Positions 23,276 to 35,138 of a stretch of DNA of 64,000 bases are shown in pieces. Every line of letters begins with the position of its first letter. Within the stretch, counting starts at the first letter, position 1. The stretch is from assembly GCA_016801885.1 (NCBI GenBank), contig JAFBJY010001501.1, positions 1 to 64,000 of the forward strand. The letters run 5' to 3'. Source of the DNA: Toxotes chatareus (lineage: Eukaryota > Chordata > Actinopteri > Toxotidae). Made by a program: the position numbers and the translations under genes. Under the pieces are notes generated by a model. The model saw only the letters and a program-made list of their open reading frames with translations, had not been told where the DNA came from and made no database searches.

Positions 23276-23943
23276 AGTTAATAGAGCATTAATAAACTGT
23301 TAGTTAATGACTTATAAAGGACCTGTTAAATAACAATTAACAGTTTGTTAAGGGATTATAACTGTGCTTTATAGCTAGCCAATAGATAACTTAAAAGCTG
23401 TTAGTTAACAAGTTATAAATGACTAACTGTATGTTAATGGTTTATAAGTATACCTTTATAAATTACTAATAGACCACGAACAAGCTATTAGTAAATAATG
23501 TGCTAATGATTTGTTGAGAATCAGTTAATAGTTTATATCGTCATTGGGACGTTATTCTAAAGTTGCAACTATTCCTCATGTATTGACTGTTAGTAAATGA
23601 GGAATAGTTGCAACTTTAGAATAACGTCCCAATAATATACATAAGCTAATAACTAATACTTAACTAATATATTAACTCACACTTTACAGATGAGTTGTTA
23701 ATAGTTAACCATCTGCTAATACTAGTGAAACCTTGTAGAACAGCAAATGAGTGGAACAAGTTCAAGGTACAGAAATTTGATGTGATACCTAAAATATAAA
23801 AAACTTTGTAGCGCAACCTTGTTTCACCCAAAGGCTTTTCTGTGTACTGTATTTAACCAAAGAAACACCACAGATGAAATGTTGAACATTGTGTTTAATA
23901 CAGAAACAAACATACTGACCCATCAGTACATCCCATCATACAA
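23243..23943. repeat. Merlin left terminal inverted repeat
   Basis: About 700 bp, near-identical in reverse complement to 28818-29523. It includes a nested perfect 37-bp hairpin (23543-23579 with 23597-23633, loop 17 nt) and many short TTAACTAxTTA-like repeats. Confidence 0.9.
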
Positions 23944-24142
23944 CCCCATGGGGTTTGGGTCCTTACAAACAAACCCATGAGGTTTGGGCACTTTTATGTG
24001 CAGAACATGGGGAAAAAATAAAAATAAATAAAAAAATAAAACAGTGACATTACTGATATGAACATCTTAGCACAACTTTATACTTAGTGAACCAAGCTAC
24101 AACGGAACTGCTCTAGAGTACCATCCAACAGTGATACAACAG

Positions 24143-24660
24143 CTAAGCTTTCTTATAAAGAGGAATCAGTTTACCCTTTTGCTTTTGCTGTTCAACATCC
24201 CTCAAAAGATTTGCATCATTAATCAACGCTTCCTGCAGTCTTTGTTGTGGTGTATGAGCCAACAGCAACTCTTTGTACTTCTTCGGGGCCACAACAGCCA
24301 GCTCACAGATCGGGGCATTGGTGGCGATGGTGTTTGGTCGACACCGACCTTTCGGTATGCCACACTCAGCTTTCTTCCTTTCTTGTATGCCTTAAGGACT
24401 TTCCTGTATCTCCTGATAACCTCCTCAGGATGACGTGCTGTAACAGATGAAAATTTATCAAAGTATAACAAACAACACAAGTAGTGCACTGTCACAGGGA
24501 AACACACACATAGATACAAAGTGGTTACAAAAAGTAATGAAGATTACATGGGCACAGAGCAATTGGAGGGTCCAAAATAATATACCCACCAGGAAGTACA
24601 TTTTGGAAAATAAACGTTATACATAGAAAGAGAGAAAGAGAGACAGACAGACAGACAGAC

Positions 24661-24693
<33 letters not shown>

Positions 24694-26031
24694 GACACAG
24701 ACAAACAGAAATTGTGATGTGTATATGCCTGACACACATAAAAGGAGCAGCCTTATTGCCTTCCTCTCTTTACACCTACCTCTCTGCTTGCCATGTTGCC
24801 TTTTTTCTTTCTGTTTTTTCTTCCTCTTGTCCTTTTTCTTGTGACTCCGGTGGTGGTGCTTCTTTTTCTTCTTGCGTCTTTTCTTTGATTTCTTTTCTGA
24901 ATCGGAAGAATCAGTTGATGAGGATGAGGAGCTGGATGAAGAGGATGAGGATGATGAAGAGGAGTCGGATGGACTGGAGGATGAAGACAAAGAAGATGGA
25001 CCAGGAGACGAGTTGGCCGAGGAAGATGTGCCAATTGTCCCACCGTAATCTGTATATGCAACATAATAGAAAATACAATACCAAATGCATTACTAACTAC
25101 GATGATACAACTCAACTCACATACATTCTTATCAACATTTACATTCATTAAGACTTTCAGTTTCACTGATTCATTAAATTGTGATTTCATCAGTTGGACA
25201 GATATGTCTGCTGTCAATTATCAGGTATTAACTGTACATGTGTATTGTTTGGGTGATAACACGCTCATGCTCTGATGAAGGTCTTGTCACTGTGAAATGT
25301 TGGCCTTTCTTCCACTCAATTGTATATATTTTACAAAGCACCCAAGTATTATTGTCAAGTGTGCAAACATGACAACACCCCAGAAAGTGTCGGGCCTCCT
25401 TACTTTCACCAAGTTGTTGGCGGAGGGAGTCTGTGTCCTTAGTCAGGTCACTGATTTTTTTTTCTGTGACTGTGTGCTGCTTCTTCTTGGCCTCATGGAG
25501 CTTAAACTGCTTCTTCTTAACATGTAGAAATGCTGTTGGAGCTATAGTTGCTTCAATATCTGGAATGATAAGATATATAATTAAAAAGCTCTGATAATAA
25601 AGTCCACTTGAAGGTAAAATACAATAATGAGCAGAAATAAAATGCAAATGTCAAAAAATGGCGTTTAAACCATTTTCAAGTCATATCTTGATATTGTGCC
25701 TAAGCCAATTAAAGTTTGGACGCATACAATCACACTAGTATGATGAGGCTCGTGGCTCATTTGTTTTCTGTCACCCCGGCAACCTACTCCCAGAGCCTGG
25801 GACGAACTGTGGTTGTAGTAAAACTTCTCTACCACATCGACGATATCTGATTACCTCTATTGCTAACTAATAATAAACACATTTGCGCTTACTTATAGAA
25901 TATGAGTGGATAATTATGTCTTTTATAATGAAAGCAGCAAGTGAGCAAGCACCAACTCTCTCTCCCTCTCGCGCCATAAGGACGCACACAGACTCTTCCT
26001 TTGTTAACTTCCCCATGTAAATGTACTGAAT

Positions 26032-26063
<32 letters not shown>

Positions 26064-26358
26064 TAATCGCTGCCCACTTCCCTAATCTGGTTAAATTATG
26101 TAGTACAAATCTATCAGTCCGTGTTATCCTGATCCTAATCAAACATCTTCCATTAAAAGATAGCACGCAGTCTTGCTTACCGTCACCGTTGTTGTCCATG
26201 TGCTCAGCATGGTCCACAGGTGTAGTTTTCTTTTTACTGCAAGTACTCGCTGTTGGCTTCTTTCTCTTTCTGCAGACAGTCCTTGGAATTACCTCGATAG
26301 TTTGTGCATCGCCGCTGGAAACACAGTTTTCGGACATTTTGCCTGACCGAGTATTCAT
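24143..26358 (-). CDS. CCDC106-like accessory protein of the Merlin element
   Basis: Four exons in consistent phase: 26181-26358, 25404-25559, 24780-25049 and 24143-24437, with donors GTAAGC, GTAAGG and GTAGGT and AG acceptors. The 899 coding bases are one short of 300 codons. The missing base is near 24330 in the last exon, where the conserved frame shifts. Conceptual product: basic N-terminus with CRKRKK and SKKK clusters (residues 30-45); Lys/Gln-rich coiled coil (about 72-111, ending SLRQQLGE); poly-Ser linker; Lys/His/Arg-rich tract; and a C-terminal domain from ARHPEEVIRRYRKVLKAY through VGVDQT and ELAVVAPKKY to KGKLIPLYKKA. Coiled coil, Ser-rich linker and this C-terminal block are the order seen in CCDC106, a nuclear p53-binding protein in mammals. 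A role in transposition, perhaps DNA binding or nuclear delivery, is inference. Confidence 0.75.
24628..24698. repeat. GACA/GA microsatellite
   Basis: GACA and GA runs in the last intron of the CCDC106-like gene. Confidence 0.95.
26032..26059. repeat. AC microsatellite
   Basis: About 14 AC units in the first intron of the CCDC106-like gene. Confidence 0.95.
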
Positions 26359-26724
26359 TATTTGAAATCAGTGTTAATGCGATAATAAAGAACTTGCTAG
26401 GTGTCGTGAGTGAAGGATGGGCGTATCTATCTAGGTTGTAAGGTGATTGACAAGTTCACAACCAGCCAATATGGCGAAGGAGGCCGGATGGCTCCTTCTG
26501 CAGCCCGTGAATAAAATTATGATTGGCTTGTTTCACCCTCGTCACCCCTGACCTATAATAGGCCTACAATTCAAACGTACTCTGGCGGGAGTTAGTCACA
26601 GAGACTCAGGAATCTTGAGTGATATGTGTGGAAAGATAATAGGTAATAAGATAAGATAAGACAATAGGATAAGAAAATAGGTAGGTTAATCAAGTCATAT
26701 TATAAGTAATATTATACTCAAATA
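26359..26724. promoter_or_regulatory. Shared divergent promoter region of the Merlin element
   Basis: The 366 bases between the two start codons must hold both promoters if both genes start as modelled. It has no TATA box at a convincing position. It contains GATAAGATAAGA-type repeats at about 26645-26690. The region is missing from the internally deleted copy at 1-4002. Confidence 0.5.
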
Positions 26725-28709
26725 ATGCCTGGTTTAGCTACTGACCTAAGGGAGCTTATTGAAGGCAGAACTAAATCTAAAAGAAGACACAGAGAACTAA
26801 TCAAATGGATGCAGAAGAAAAGGCTTCTAAGAAGACGGATGAAATGCAAAAATGCAAACACAAGATGAAATTTAAGGAATCAGTTTGTGTGGACAACTAT
26901 GCATGGTAGGTATTTGTATTGCATGGAATGACAATATGCATGCATATTTTGGTCCAGAATTGTACTTGAAAAGAAATCTATTTAATTGTGAGCTGATAAG
27001 AGTGCCCAATATATCTTAATTCATGTTAACATTAATGTCTAGAAATACACTACTATACACCACATTACTTAATACTAATCTACAAGATCACAACACGCCA
27101 AGACTTTGTGAGCTTGTAGAGCTACTATTTTATACTATACATACAAAAATACTATATACTATACTATACAAAAATACTTTTGAAACATATTGATTTTATG
27201 AGGGTTACAGAATATTTTCAGATTGGGAAATATTTTAGAATCACTGCTCTGACCACTAGCCTGGCCTGTTTTATTCTTATCTTTATTTGCATTTATCTTT
27301 AGGGTTTGCAAACACCATGACCACAGAGGGAGGGAACTGAAGAGGTCAATTAGACACAAATCCATTTTTAGCATGTCAAAGGTCTCCCTCTTTAACTGGA
27401 TGCGCTTTGTGTACAGGTATGCTGTGGCATAGGTTTATGATTTTGTCTGTCTATGATGAAAAGTGTTTATTACTGTATAACTATGCTATCATAAACAACA
27501 ACTGGAGACTATGTACTACAGCTTGTGATTATTGTTATAGAGCGTCTATAATTTTAATTGCTATTACTTACAGTATGGAATGCTGTGTTGGTCAGCATTA
27601 GGCCTGGAGGAGCAACATGTATACCTGACCCTGCCTCTTGAAGCTCAATGGCAATTGGCTCTCTCAATCTATAGGCTCTGGCAATTCATATTAGAAATAG
27701 GATTTTACCTAGAGATATCCTACAGTACTATTATATTACATTACACTTGGCTGATGCTCATATCCAGAGCGACTTATTAGAACCAAATGTATTAACAGAG
27801 CTCTGTAGGGAATACCGCAAAACATATTTCCCATTATTATTGCTGTTTTTGTCAACACAACAGTGGGCAATTTTCATATTCTGAGGTGCAGTAGATACAA
27901 ACATTGTGTATCAAACCAAAAGATCAAAAGAACTGAGGTATAATAATTATTTGCCTTCAGATTTTCACAAGGCCTGCGTCTACGTCAAGTGGACATGATC
28001 AGTGATGATATTTGTGGAAGCTCAGCCACCCTGTCCGAGATGGCGCAAAAACTGCGAGATGTCTGCACTACTGCAATGGAAAGATATCAACAAGCAAGAG
28101 GCCAGTACATTGGGGGGTGCCAGCAGTTTGTCACCATTGATGAGAGCCACTTCAGACACAAAAGAAAGGCAAGCAGCAAGCACTATTATCAAGACAGTGA
28201 TGCAAATTACCATTAAATGACATATTATTAATTTTGTTTGAAGAATAATGATTCCTAATATTTTATGTTTTCAATAGTACGGACGGGGACGAATGGCTGG
28301 TGGGTGGAAGAGGAAGAAGTGGGTGTTTGGGATGCTAGGTGTGAATCGGAGAGGGAGAAGACCTTCAAAGCCTGTTCTTCGCTTAGTCGAAAAAAGAAGA
28401 AGGAGGGATCTGGTGCCACTTATAGCTCACCATGTTAAAGTGGGATCGACAATAATAAGTGATGAGTGGCGGGCTTACCGCAATGCCTTACCTCAGCTGG
28501 GTTACACCCATTTCACTGTCAATCACAGTGTGTCATATGTCAATGCCCAAACAGGTGCACATACTCAGCACATAGAGAGGGCCTGGAGAACGATTAAGGA
28601 AAATGTGTGGCGACTCAGGGGCAATCGTACAGAGGAGTTACTGGTAGACCATCTCAGAGTCATTGAATGGCATGAGTGGCTTGGCGTAAGCATCGCAATG
28701 GGCCGTTAG
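26725..28709 (+). CDS. Merlin transposase (IS1595/ISXO2-type DDE)
   Basis: Exons 26725-26905, 27303-27416, 27961-28168 and 28278-28709; 935 coding bases, one short of 312 codons. The missing base lies in an A run near 26845. The third intron appears to be GC-AG (AAAG then GCAAGC). Conceptual product of 311 residues: basic N-terminus; zinc ribbon with CxxC (CKKC near residue 41) and VCVDNYAWVC; the Merlin block RSIRHKSIFSMSKVSLFNWM; then the DDE domain with D159 (TIDESHF), D230 (IISDEWRAY) and E268 (HTQHIERAWRTIKEN). Length and motif order match the Merlin family. The transposase cuts and rejoins DNA at the terminal repeats. AATAAA at 28745 follows the stop and lies just outside the right TIR. 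Confidence 0.85.
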
Positions 28710-28817
28710 GAAGATTACTCCATGACATTGCTGTGATGTATGGACAATAAATGTCCCTCTGAAATTCTATCCAGTGTTTAGCACAAAAAGTGCCAAAATC
28801 TGAGTTGTTTGTATGCT

Positions 28818-29523
28818 GTTGTATGATGGGATGTACTGATGGGTCAGTATGTTTGTTTCTGTATTAAACACAATGTTCAACATTTCATCTGTGGTGTTTC
28901 TTTGGTTAAATACAGTACACAGAAAAGCCTTTGGGTGAAACAAGGTTGCGCTACAAAAGTTTTATATTTTAGGTATCACATCAAATTTCTGTACCTTGAA
29001 CTTGTTCCACTCATTTGCTGTTCTACAAGGTTTCACTAGTATTAGCAGATGGTTAACTATTAACAACTCATCTGTAAAGTGTGAGTTAATATATTAGTTA
29101 AGTATTAGTTATTAGCTTATGTATATTATTGGGACGTTATTCTAAAGTTGCAACTATTCCTCATTTACTAACAGTCAATACATGAGGAATAGTTGCAACT
29201 TTAGAATAACGTCCCAATGATATATATAAACTATTAACTGATTCTCAACAAATCATTAGCACATTATTTACTAATAGCTTGTTCGTGGTCTATTAGTAAT
29301 TTATAAAGGTATACTTATAAACCATTAACATACAGTTAAATAGTCATTTATAACTTATTAACTAACAGCTTTTAAGTTATCTATTGGCTAGCTATAAAGC
29401 ACAGTTATAATCCCTTAACAAACTGTTAATTGTTATTTAACAGGTCCTTTATAAGTCATTAACTAACAGTTTATTAATGCTCTATTAACTAGTTACAATG
29501 GATAGTTATTATAAAGTGTTACC
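28818..29523. repeat. Merlin right terminal inverted repeat
   Basis: Complement of 23243-23943, with the perfect hairpin at 29128-29164 and 29182-29218. Confidence 0.9.
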
Positions 29524-31559
29524 AGATTTAGCCATAAGCACACACCACTTGTCACATGTAGAAAAATAGTAAAGAAGAATAAAATGTAGTAAAATAATTG
29601 TGTAACTGTCCCTTTGTTATGAGTGTAAGTCACAACCATGGACTGTATATAAAAGATGCACATAATCATTTTCACGTCATCCATTGGTTTGTGGACCCCT
29701 GTTTTGAAGCCTCGATTTCTTTACTTCCTGATTGTTATCTTGACATATTGGAGTCATAAGTTACCACATTTGGAATGAAAGTGCGGTGTTTGGGAAAGAG
29801 CAGGGACAGAACCTGACTGAGTGGACAGACTGACTGAGTTGGTTGATCACAAGCTTACTATTACAGACTTGCTAACTGGCAGCAACTAGCAGGCAATTTG
29901 ATACCATACATATCTACATTTGTCTGATATTACATACAAGATAAGCTGCCTGCTGATGTTTTGTTTACTTGGGCATTTATCGCCATATCTTCATTGTTTT
30001 TTCATCAAGCATTGTAACAGATGGTCTGTTGCAGCAAGGCGCTATGTTGTACTGAGATCAATTTTCCACTTATCACTACTCAAACTTACCTTGACAGTAT
30101 TTATTCTAAATAAATTTAACTCCACACTGATTCAACTGTCATATTTTCAGCATTGTTGCTGGACATCAAAAACCTCATGTTTTTATTCTGCACTTGTATG
30201 AATATTGCATTGTTTAAGTCTGGGAACTACACAAGAACAGTTTCATGGAGGTTTTACTGATGTGTTTACAATTTTAAAGGGCTTGAATTGGGTCTTTAAT
30301 CATCATTAAATGTCTATTATATGTTGTTATCTAACAAAAGATCACAAAGTAGACATTTACGTTATGAGATTATGTTGAATGCTCTTTGTATTTACCAATG
30401 ATATTAGCAAGTAATATTGTTAGTAAAATCGTAAAATAATATGGTTGTTAAAAATTGTACTTAGTGACACTCAATATAATATAAACACGAGGGGCAGGAC
30501 ACTCAGCTGCAGGTCAAGAAATCTCTCAGCCTCAAACAAATGTGTTCAGGGAGAAAATGTCCTCTTCCTCTGGAAAACACAAAGGGCTGATTCAGCATTT
30601 TTTTCAATATTAACAAATAAGGTACAAAAATATCAGTTGTAAGGCGACATTCAACAAAACCAAGACCAATCACAGCACATTATTAGATGAATAAAATACA
30701 TGACATGTGTTTACCTGTGCTGACTGTGAGGTGACAGTGCTCTGTGCTTCACATCACGTTGGGTCATGAACATATATTAAACAAGTCTTTTAAAAGTTAT
30801 TGACAACATAAATCTCATAAGAAATTGATAATATATGGTTCAAACATTTATAGTTGTGTGAAGTATATTGTAAATCTTTTCATCCTCCATGTTGGATGTT
30901 TATGTCTGTATCAGGAATGATGATCTTTCTGAATCTGAAGAGCTTTGTTGGAATCAGCTTCACTTATGCTAAAAGTATATGTGGCAGATCTATATTGATG
31001 TTTTCTTTCATATTTTTGGAAAAATTGAAAAAAGTAAGAAAGTCAGAACAGAAAGGAGACAATGACAGTGGTCAGCATCCTGAGGACAAAGGCTTGAAGG
31101 CTTGGTTAAATCCACTTGACAGAGATTTACCTCTGTACTTCAGAGGATCAGATTCAGAACTGATTTTCTTGACTCCATGTTTCCAAAGGAACAACTCTCT
31201 GAAACACTAAATCATTTCCTGAAGTACATGACACCATAGATGATCTGATACACAGAGAAGACTGTGAGATCCTCTGGTTAATGCACCTGTGCACATTTTA
31301 TCTCCCTTATAAATAAAACCTCTGTCAGTCAGGAGAGATTCAGATATTTTTTGTGCCAAACCTCATCCTACCTCTGATGTTTTCTCTTTTTCTTTGGAGA
31401 TGACATATCAAATAACATTTATTCTTTTAATAATTATCACTACATTTTAAAACACATCACGTGCTTTAACCTCCAAATGATATTGAACTGCTTTATTCTC
31501 GAATGCAACCCTTTTAGTTTATCAGGCTTAGCACTGAGCCACATTCAATGTGACTCCTG
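29524..31559. other. Flank of the Merlin element, no gene recognised
   Basis: 29637-29850 holds a block (GGACTGTATATAAAAGATGC, then a CCTGACTGAGTGGACAGACT segment) that resembles a common teleost dispersed repeat. Frames at 29920-30201 and 30854-31210 are hydrophobic or mixed without a recognised domain. Confidence 0.4.
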
Positions 31560-31940
31560 CTGCAGGAGCTTGTTAAAAGAACGAGACAGAGAGAGAAAAA
31601 CCAAAGCTAACATCAGAGTGTGAAAGTACAAACATGGTGTGAAACTGTTTGGAGCTGCTCGTGTTTTCTTCTCTGACATGTCAGTTTTTTAGAACAACCT
31701 GCTCCAGACAGACATACATCATTCACCATGTCAAACTCCTTCCATTTCATAGTGATTGGTTTAACTGTTCTTCAAGGGAAGTTCATTGACTTGGAAATTT
31801 TCTTGTATCCAGCCACTGATTTCTGCTTTTCAGTCCCATTTTCTCAGTGTTGTTCTGTCTTCATGGTGGAGAATTTCTCTGCTCACTCAGCAAACGCTGG
31901 ATCCTCCAGATGCAGGTGTATTTATACTACAATCACCTGA
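31560..31940 (+). CDS. First-exon-like block with signal-peptide-like frame
   Basis: The frame starting at ATG 31728 reads MSNSFHFIVIGLTVLQGKF, a short hydrophobic stretch that looks like a secretion signal. The whole block from about 31565 to 31860 recurs inverted at 55785-56085, and the frame stays the same there. First exons of this type are usual in fish immunoglobulin-superfamily receptors, but no Ig domain was found downstream, so function is open. No clear donor follows. Confidence 0.35.
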
Positions 31941-32152
31941 AAGCCCTTGGCTGCACACAGGTGATCTCCATTTATCTAATTATGTGACTTTTCAAACCAG
32001 TTGGCTTCACCACTGATGATTTAGATGTGTCCTGAGTGTTTTGTGTTTTACATTAATAATGAATTCAGATCACATTATTGAGATCTGTTTAACTTTTTCA
32101 TTAAAGGGACTTTTTTCTATTGAGTGTCAAAAGAAATGAAATGAATTTTTTA

Positions 32153-32172
32153 TTTATATATATATATATATA
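32153..32172. repeat. TA microsatellite
   Basis: About ten TA units just left of the Harbinger remnant; the break point of the truncated element may lie here. Confidence 0.85.
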
Positions 32173-32305
32173 TTATTTATATTTTTAATTTATTTATTGA
32201 ATACTGTAACAGCTCTTTCAGTCCTGCATGATGTTTTCACACATTCTGCCCCCTGTAATGTTTCATTAATTAATGTGGTGAAGTTAACATTTGACTCCTG
32301 CCTAG

Positions 32306-33210
32306 CCAACAGAAAGAGGGCAGAGGCCCGTAAAACAGGTGGAGGACCTGCACCACCACCTCTAACAGAGGCAGAGGAGAGGGCCCTTAGCCAAACAACA
32401 GGAAGGCCCATGGCTGAGGGAATCCCAGGGGGCAGCTCATCTGAACCAGTCAGCCCTGAGGACACAAGTGCCTTCATAACATGTAATAAGTCCACACTTA
32501 TATATTGTTTTTTTTATGAAGCCTCTTTTAGATGCAAAAGCTGTTTGTTCCTGAATCCAATAGATTCTGAGGGAAGTCTCCACCTATTGGAGCCTCATGT
32601 GGCCCAACTCCAGCCTGTTGTAAGTACCTCAACACACCATAACCCCATAACCAATAGTGGTATAAAGTTCACAAAATGAAATGCTTGACTTCAAAGGATG
32701 ACGAACATGAAGATGAGGACACTGTGTCTGCTGTCACAGACAGGCCCTCAGAGGTATCATATTAGATCAGCATTACATGTACATGTGACTTTCTTGTATG
32801 GATTTATATTGACATGGAAGCTAACATATTCATCCTTTTTAACAGAGCATAACTGGACAGCATGAAGAGGGTCCATCAACTTCTGCAGAACAAATGAATA
32901 CAGTGAGAGTTTCAGTGAACAACAGAGATTAATTCTGTATAATTCACTGTGTTGAACAATATTCTTGTGGATTTCCAGTTACCAGTCAAGGAGTTATACA
33001 AAATTCATCTACTTAAACAAATCGAAAAAACGGACAAGGAAATGTTATACCTGGACCGCCAGATCCAAAAGGCAGATCTGGAAATCGAGATACTTAAACA
33101 CAAGCTGGAGGTGTGTGTGTAGTCAGAGGTAAATTTAATGTATTATTAGAGCAATATGAAAAATGTTCTCTTTGTCTCTGTCTGTCTGTAGGATATAAGG
33201 AAGACTAAAT
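32306..33210 (+). pseudogene. Myb/SANT-like Harbinger partner protein, N-terminus missing
   Basis: Exons by splice signals: 32306-32484 (starts NRKRAEARKTGGGPAPPPL, continues RPMAEGIPGGSSSE), about 32567-32619 (EGSLHLLEPHVAQLQPV), about 32697-32752 (DDEHEDEDTVSAVTDRPSE), about 32845-32900 (SITGQHEEGPSTSAEQMNT), about 32981-33120 (coiled coil LPVKELYKIHLLKQIEKTDK onward) and a final short exon ending DIRKTK and stop at about 33210. The TGGGPxPPPLT motif and the C-terminal coiled coil are characteristic of the Myb-like protein that helps Harbinger transposase reach the nucleus and bind DNA. All C-terminal exons are open, but the DNA-binding exon is absent. Confidence 0.7.
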
Positions 33211-33252
33211 AAAATGAACATGTGACAGTGTGGTATTCTGTGTGGCTGTAAT

Positions 33253-34553
33253 TTAACATGGAAAATGGTTGTTGCAGATCAGATCTCTGATTGCCCTTCC
33301 ATCCTGATTTTCTGGGAGCTGGATGGGGTCCTCCTCGGGGTCTTCTATTTGTAGGGTAGGGTGTTGCTCTCCTCTAATAGTTGCAATATTATGGAGAATA
33401 ACACATGCCACAATTATGTCACAGGCTCTCTCAGGGGTTACTCTGAGATGGCGTAAGCACTGGAAACGGGCTTTCAACAGGCCTATAGTCATCTCTACCC
33501 TGGCTCTCGTCCTGCAGTGTGCCACATTGAAGTGCTGCTGGGGTCCTGGTTGAGGGTCTGGGTAAGGGGTTATAAGATTTCGTTGGCAGGGGTAACCCCT
33601 GTCACCCAGAAGGAAGCCATGAATCTCTCCTGCAAGTGAAGTCACATTTTTACTTCTGATATTTTCTCAGAAAAATTAGACAAAGATCTTTGTGGTGACA
33701 AACAGCAATGTTTCAGACCACTTACCACGTTCCAGTCTATTGCTTATTGTAGACTCTCTATATATGCGGGAGTCATGCACAGACCGGGCCACTTGGCTTC
33801 CACATTTGTGATAATGTGTGCTGCATCACAAATGATCTTGACAGTACAGAAAATGAGACAAGTTAGTTGAAATATTTGTGCTCTGACATTTAAAAGTAGT
33901 AGTCAATGTATGTACCTGCACATAGATGCTATGGAAGGACTTCCTATTCACATAATCTCCTTCATTTTCTGAAGGAGCAGTGATAGGAATGTGGGTGCCA
34001 TCAATGCAGCCAATCACATTGGGAAATCCTAAAAGACATTCAAATTATTGCTCCCAGAGGTCACAGCAACATGTTATTGACAGAAAAGTTATTAATCATT
34101 TAAAATTATTTACCTGCAATCCCATGGAACTCTTCTTTGATGGCTCTCACAGGTTTGTGTCCGGGAAAAACAACAAAACTGATAAAAACCGCTTCAGAGC
34201 GAGGCACACCTTTCTTATAGCCCTGCAAACGGTTGCTTTGCTTATGTGTTCTGCATCGCCGATGTTATAAAGAAAACTTCCATTTGCAAAAAAACGTGAG
34301 AGCAATGCAAAGTATTTGTTCAGTGGTGAGTGCACGTCCACGGTGGGTGATGTGAGTGATGAGAGAGGCGGATGAGGTTGTGAATGTATTGCAGTGACTG
34401 TAACGAAAAACGATAACGTTCAAATAAAAAGTCGGGAGGATATGAAAACGTATCCAAACGTGGACGGAAAATCCTCGCCCGACGCAATCGCAGTTCTCTG
34501 CGAATCAGTCTTGCTTCTTCATCAATCGGGTCTTCCAGAAAGGGACATGCCAT
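33253..34553 (-). pseudogene. HARBI1-like Harbinger transposase, frameshifted
   Basis: Exons from right to left: 34113-34553, about 33918-34019, about 33720-33835 and 33253-33627. Motifs in order: MACPFLEDPIDEEARLIRRE at the start; [49 protein letters not shown] (first catalytic Asp); WPGSVHDSRIYRES; LLGDRGYP (second Asp); and RARVEMTIGLLKARFQCLRH (catalytic Glu). The last three exons are fully open. Exon 1 changes frame about three times (near 34365, 34295 and 34170), so the copy is inactive. Family: DDE_Tnp_4 nucleases. It lies tail to tail with its Myb-like partner. Confidence 0.85.
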
Positions 34554-35138
34554 TTTAAGCAGGTTCTATGGAGACTCAATTATAAGGAAACGGTTCAGCT
34601 TTTATGTACTCCAGGGGAGGAGTCAGAAACAAACTCTGGGTTTCTGCAATAAAACCTGCTCCCGACCAGGTTATGTTCACAGACTAAGTTACCATGGTAA
34701 CAGACTCCGAGTACGAGTTACCTCGCTTTATGAAATGGGCTTAACTTACTCCTTGACTTACCCCTATCTCGGGGTTAATTTACCTCCCTTATTGAAACGG
34801 TTAACTCTGGGTTTCCCTCATTTCAGGCTTAACATACTCAGAGTTTCCACATAACCTGCTTCGTGAAATCGACCCCTGTTCTCTCTCACACAGTCCTTCT
34901 CTCTCTGTTCTGGCCTCTTAAATAAAGCTTGATAAGCAGTGGCAGTTATTTCTATGGTAATTCACCAAAGAAACACATCACACATACTTAGGATTCAGTA
35001 GAATGGAAATTAGATTTGTTCTGTGACTCAGAATGTGGGTATTTCTGTGTGTGTGTTATTTCTTTTTAAAAGAGATTAAACCTTTATTTTGGCAAACATC
35101 TTAGTCAAATACACACCAACACACTAATGCGCTGTAGG

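Larger units (their letters stand above)
23243..29523 (+). mobile_element. Two-gene Merlin DNA transposon
   Basis: A 6281-bp element bounded by GGTAACACTTTATAATAACT on the left and its complement on the right. The terminal inverted repeats are long, 23243-23943 and 28818-29523. Inside are a divergent pair of genes: a minus-strand CCDC106-like gene (24143-26358) and a plus-strand Merlin transposase (26725-28709). Merlin elements are cut-and-paste transposons related to bacterial IS1016/IS1595 and normally make an 8-9 bp target duplication. None is visible here (TCTAACATC on the left, AGATTTAGC on the right). Each gene is open except for one base, so this copy is young or has been under recent selection. 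Confidence 0.85.
32200..34876 (-). mobile_element. Harbinger/PIF transposon, left side truncated
   Basis: Carries the two genes typical of vertebrate Harbinger elements in convergent order: a Myb-like partner (plus strand) and a HARBI1-like transposase (minus strand). The right terminus, reading inward, begins GGGGTCGATTTCACGAAGCA at about 34876 and is followed by complex subterminal repeats back to 34560. The left end and the Myb domain exon are missing, so it cannot move by itself. Confidence 0.8.

Noticed and set aside
23234..29532. 8-9 bp target duplication around the Merlin element
   Set aside because: TCTAACATC and AGATTTAGC do not match, even allowing for shifts of a few bases.
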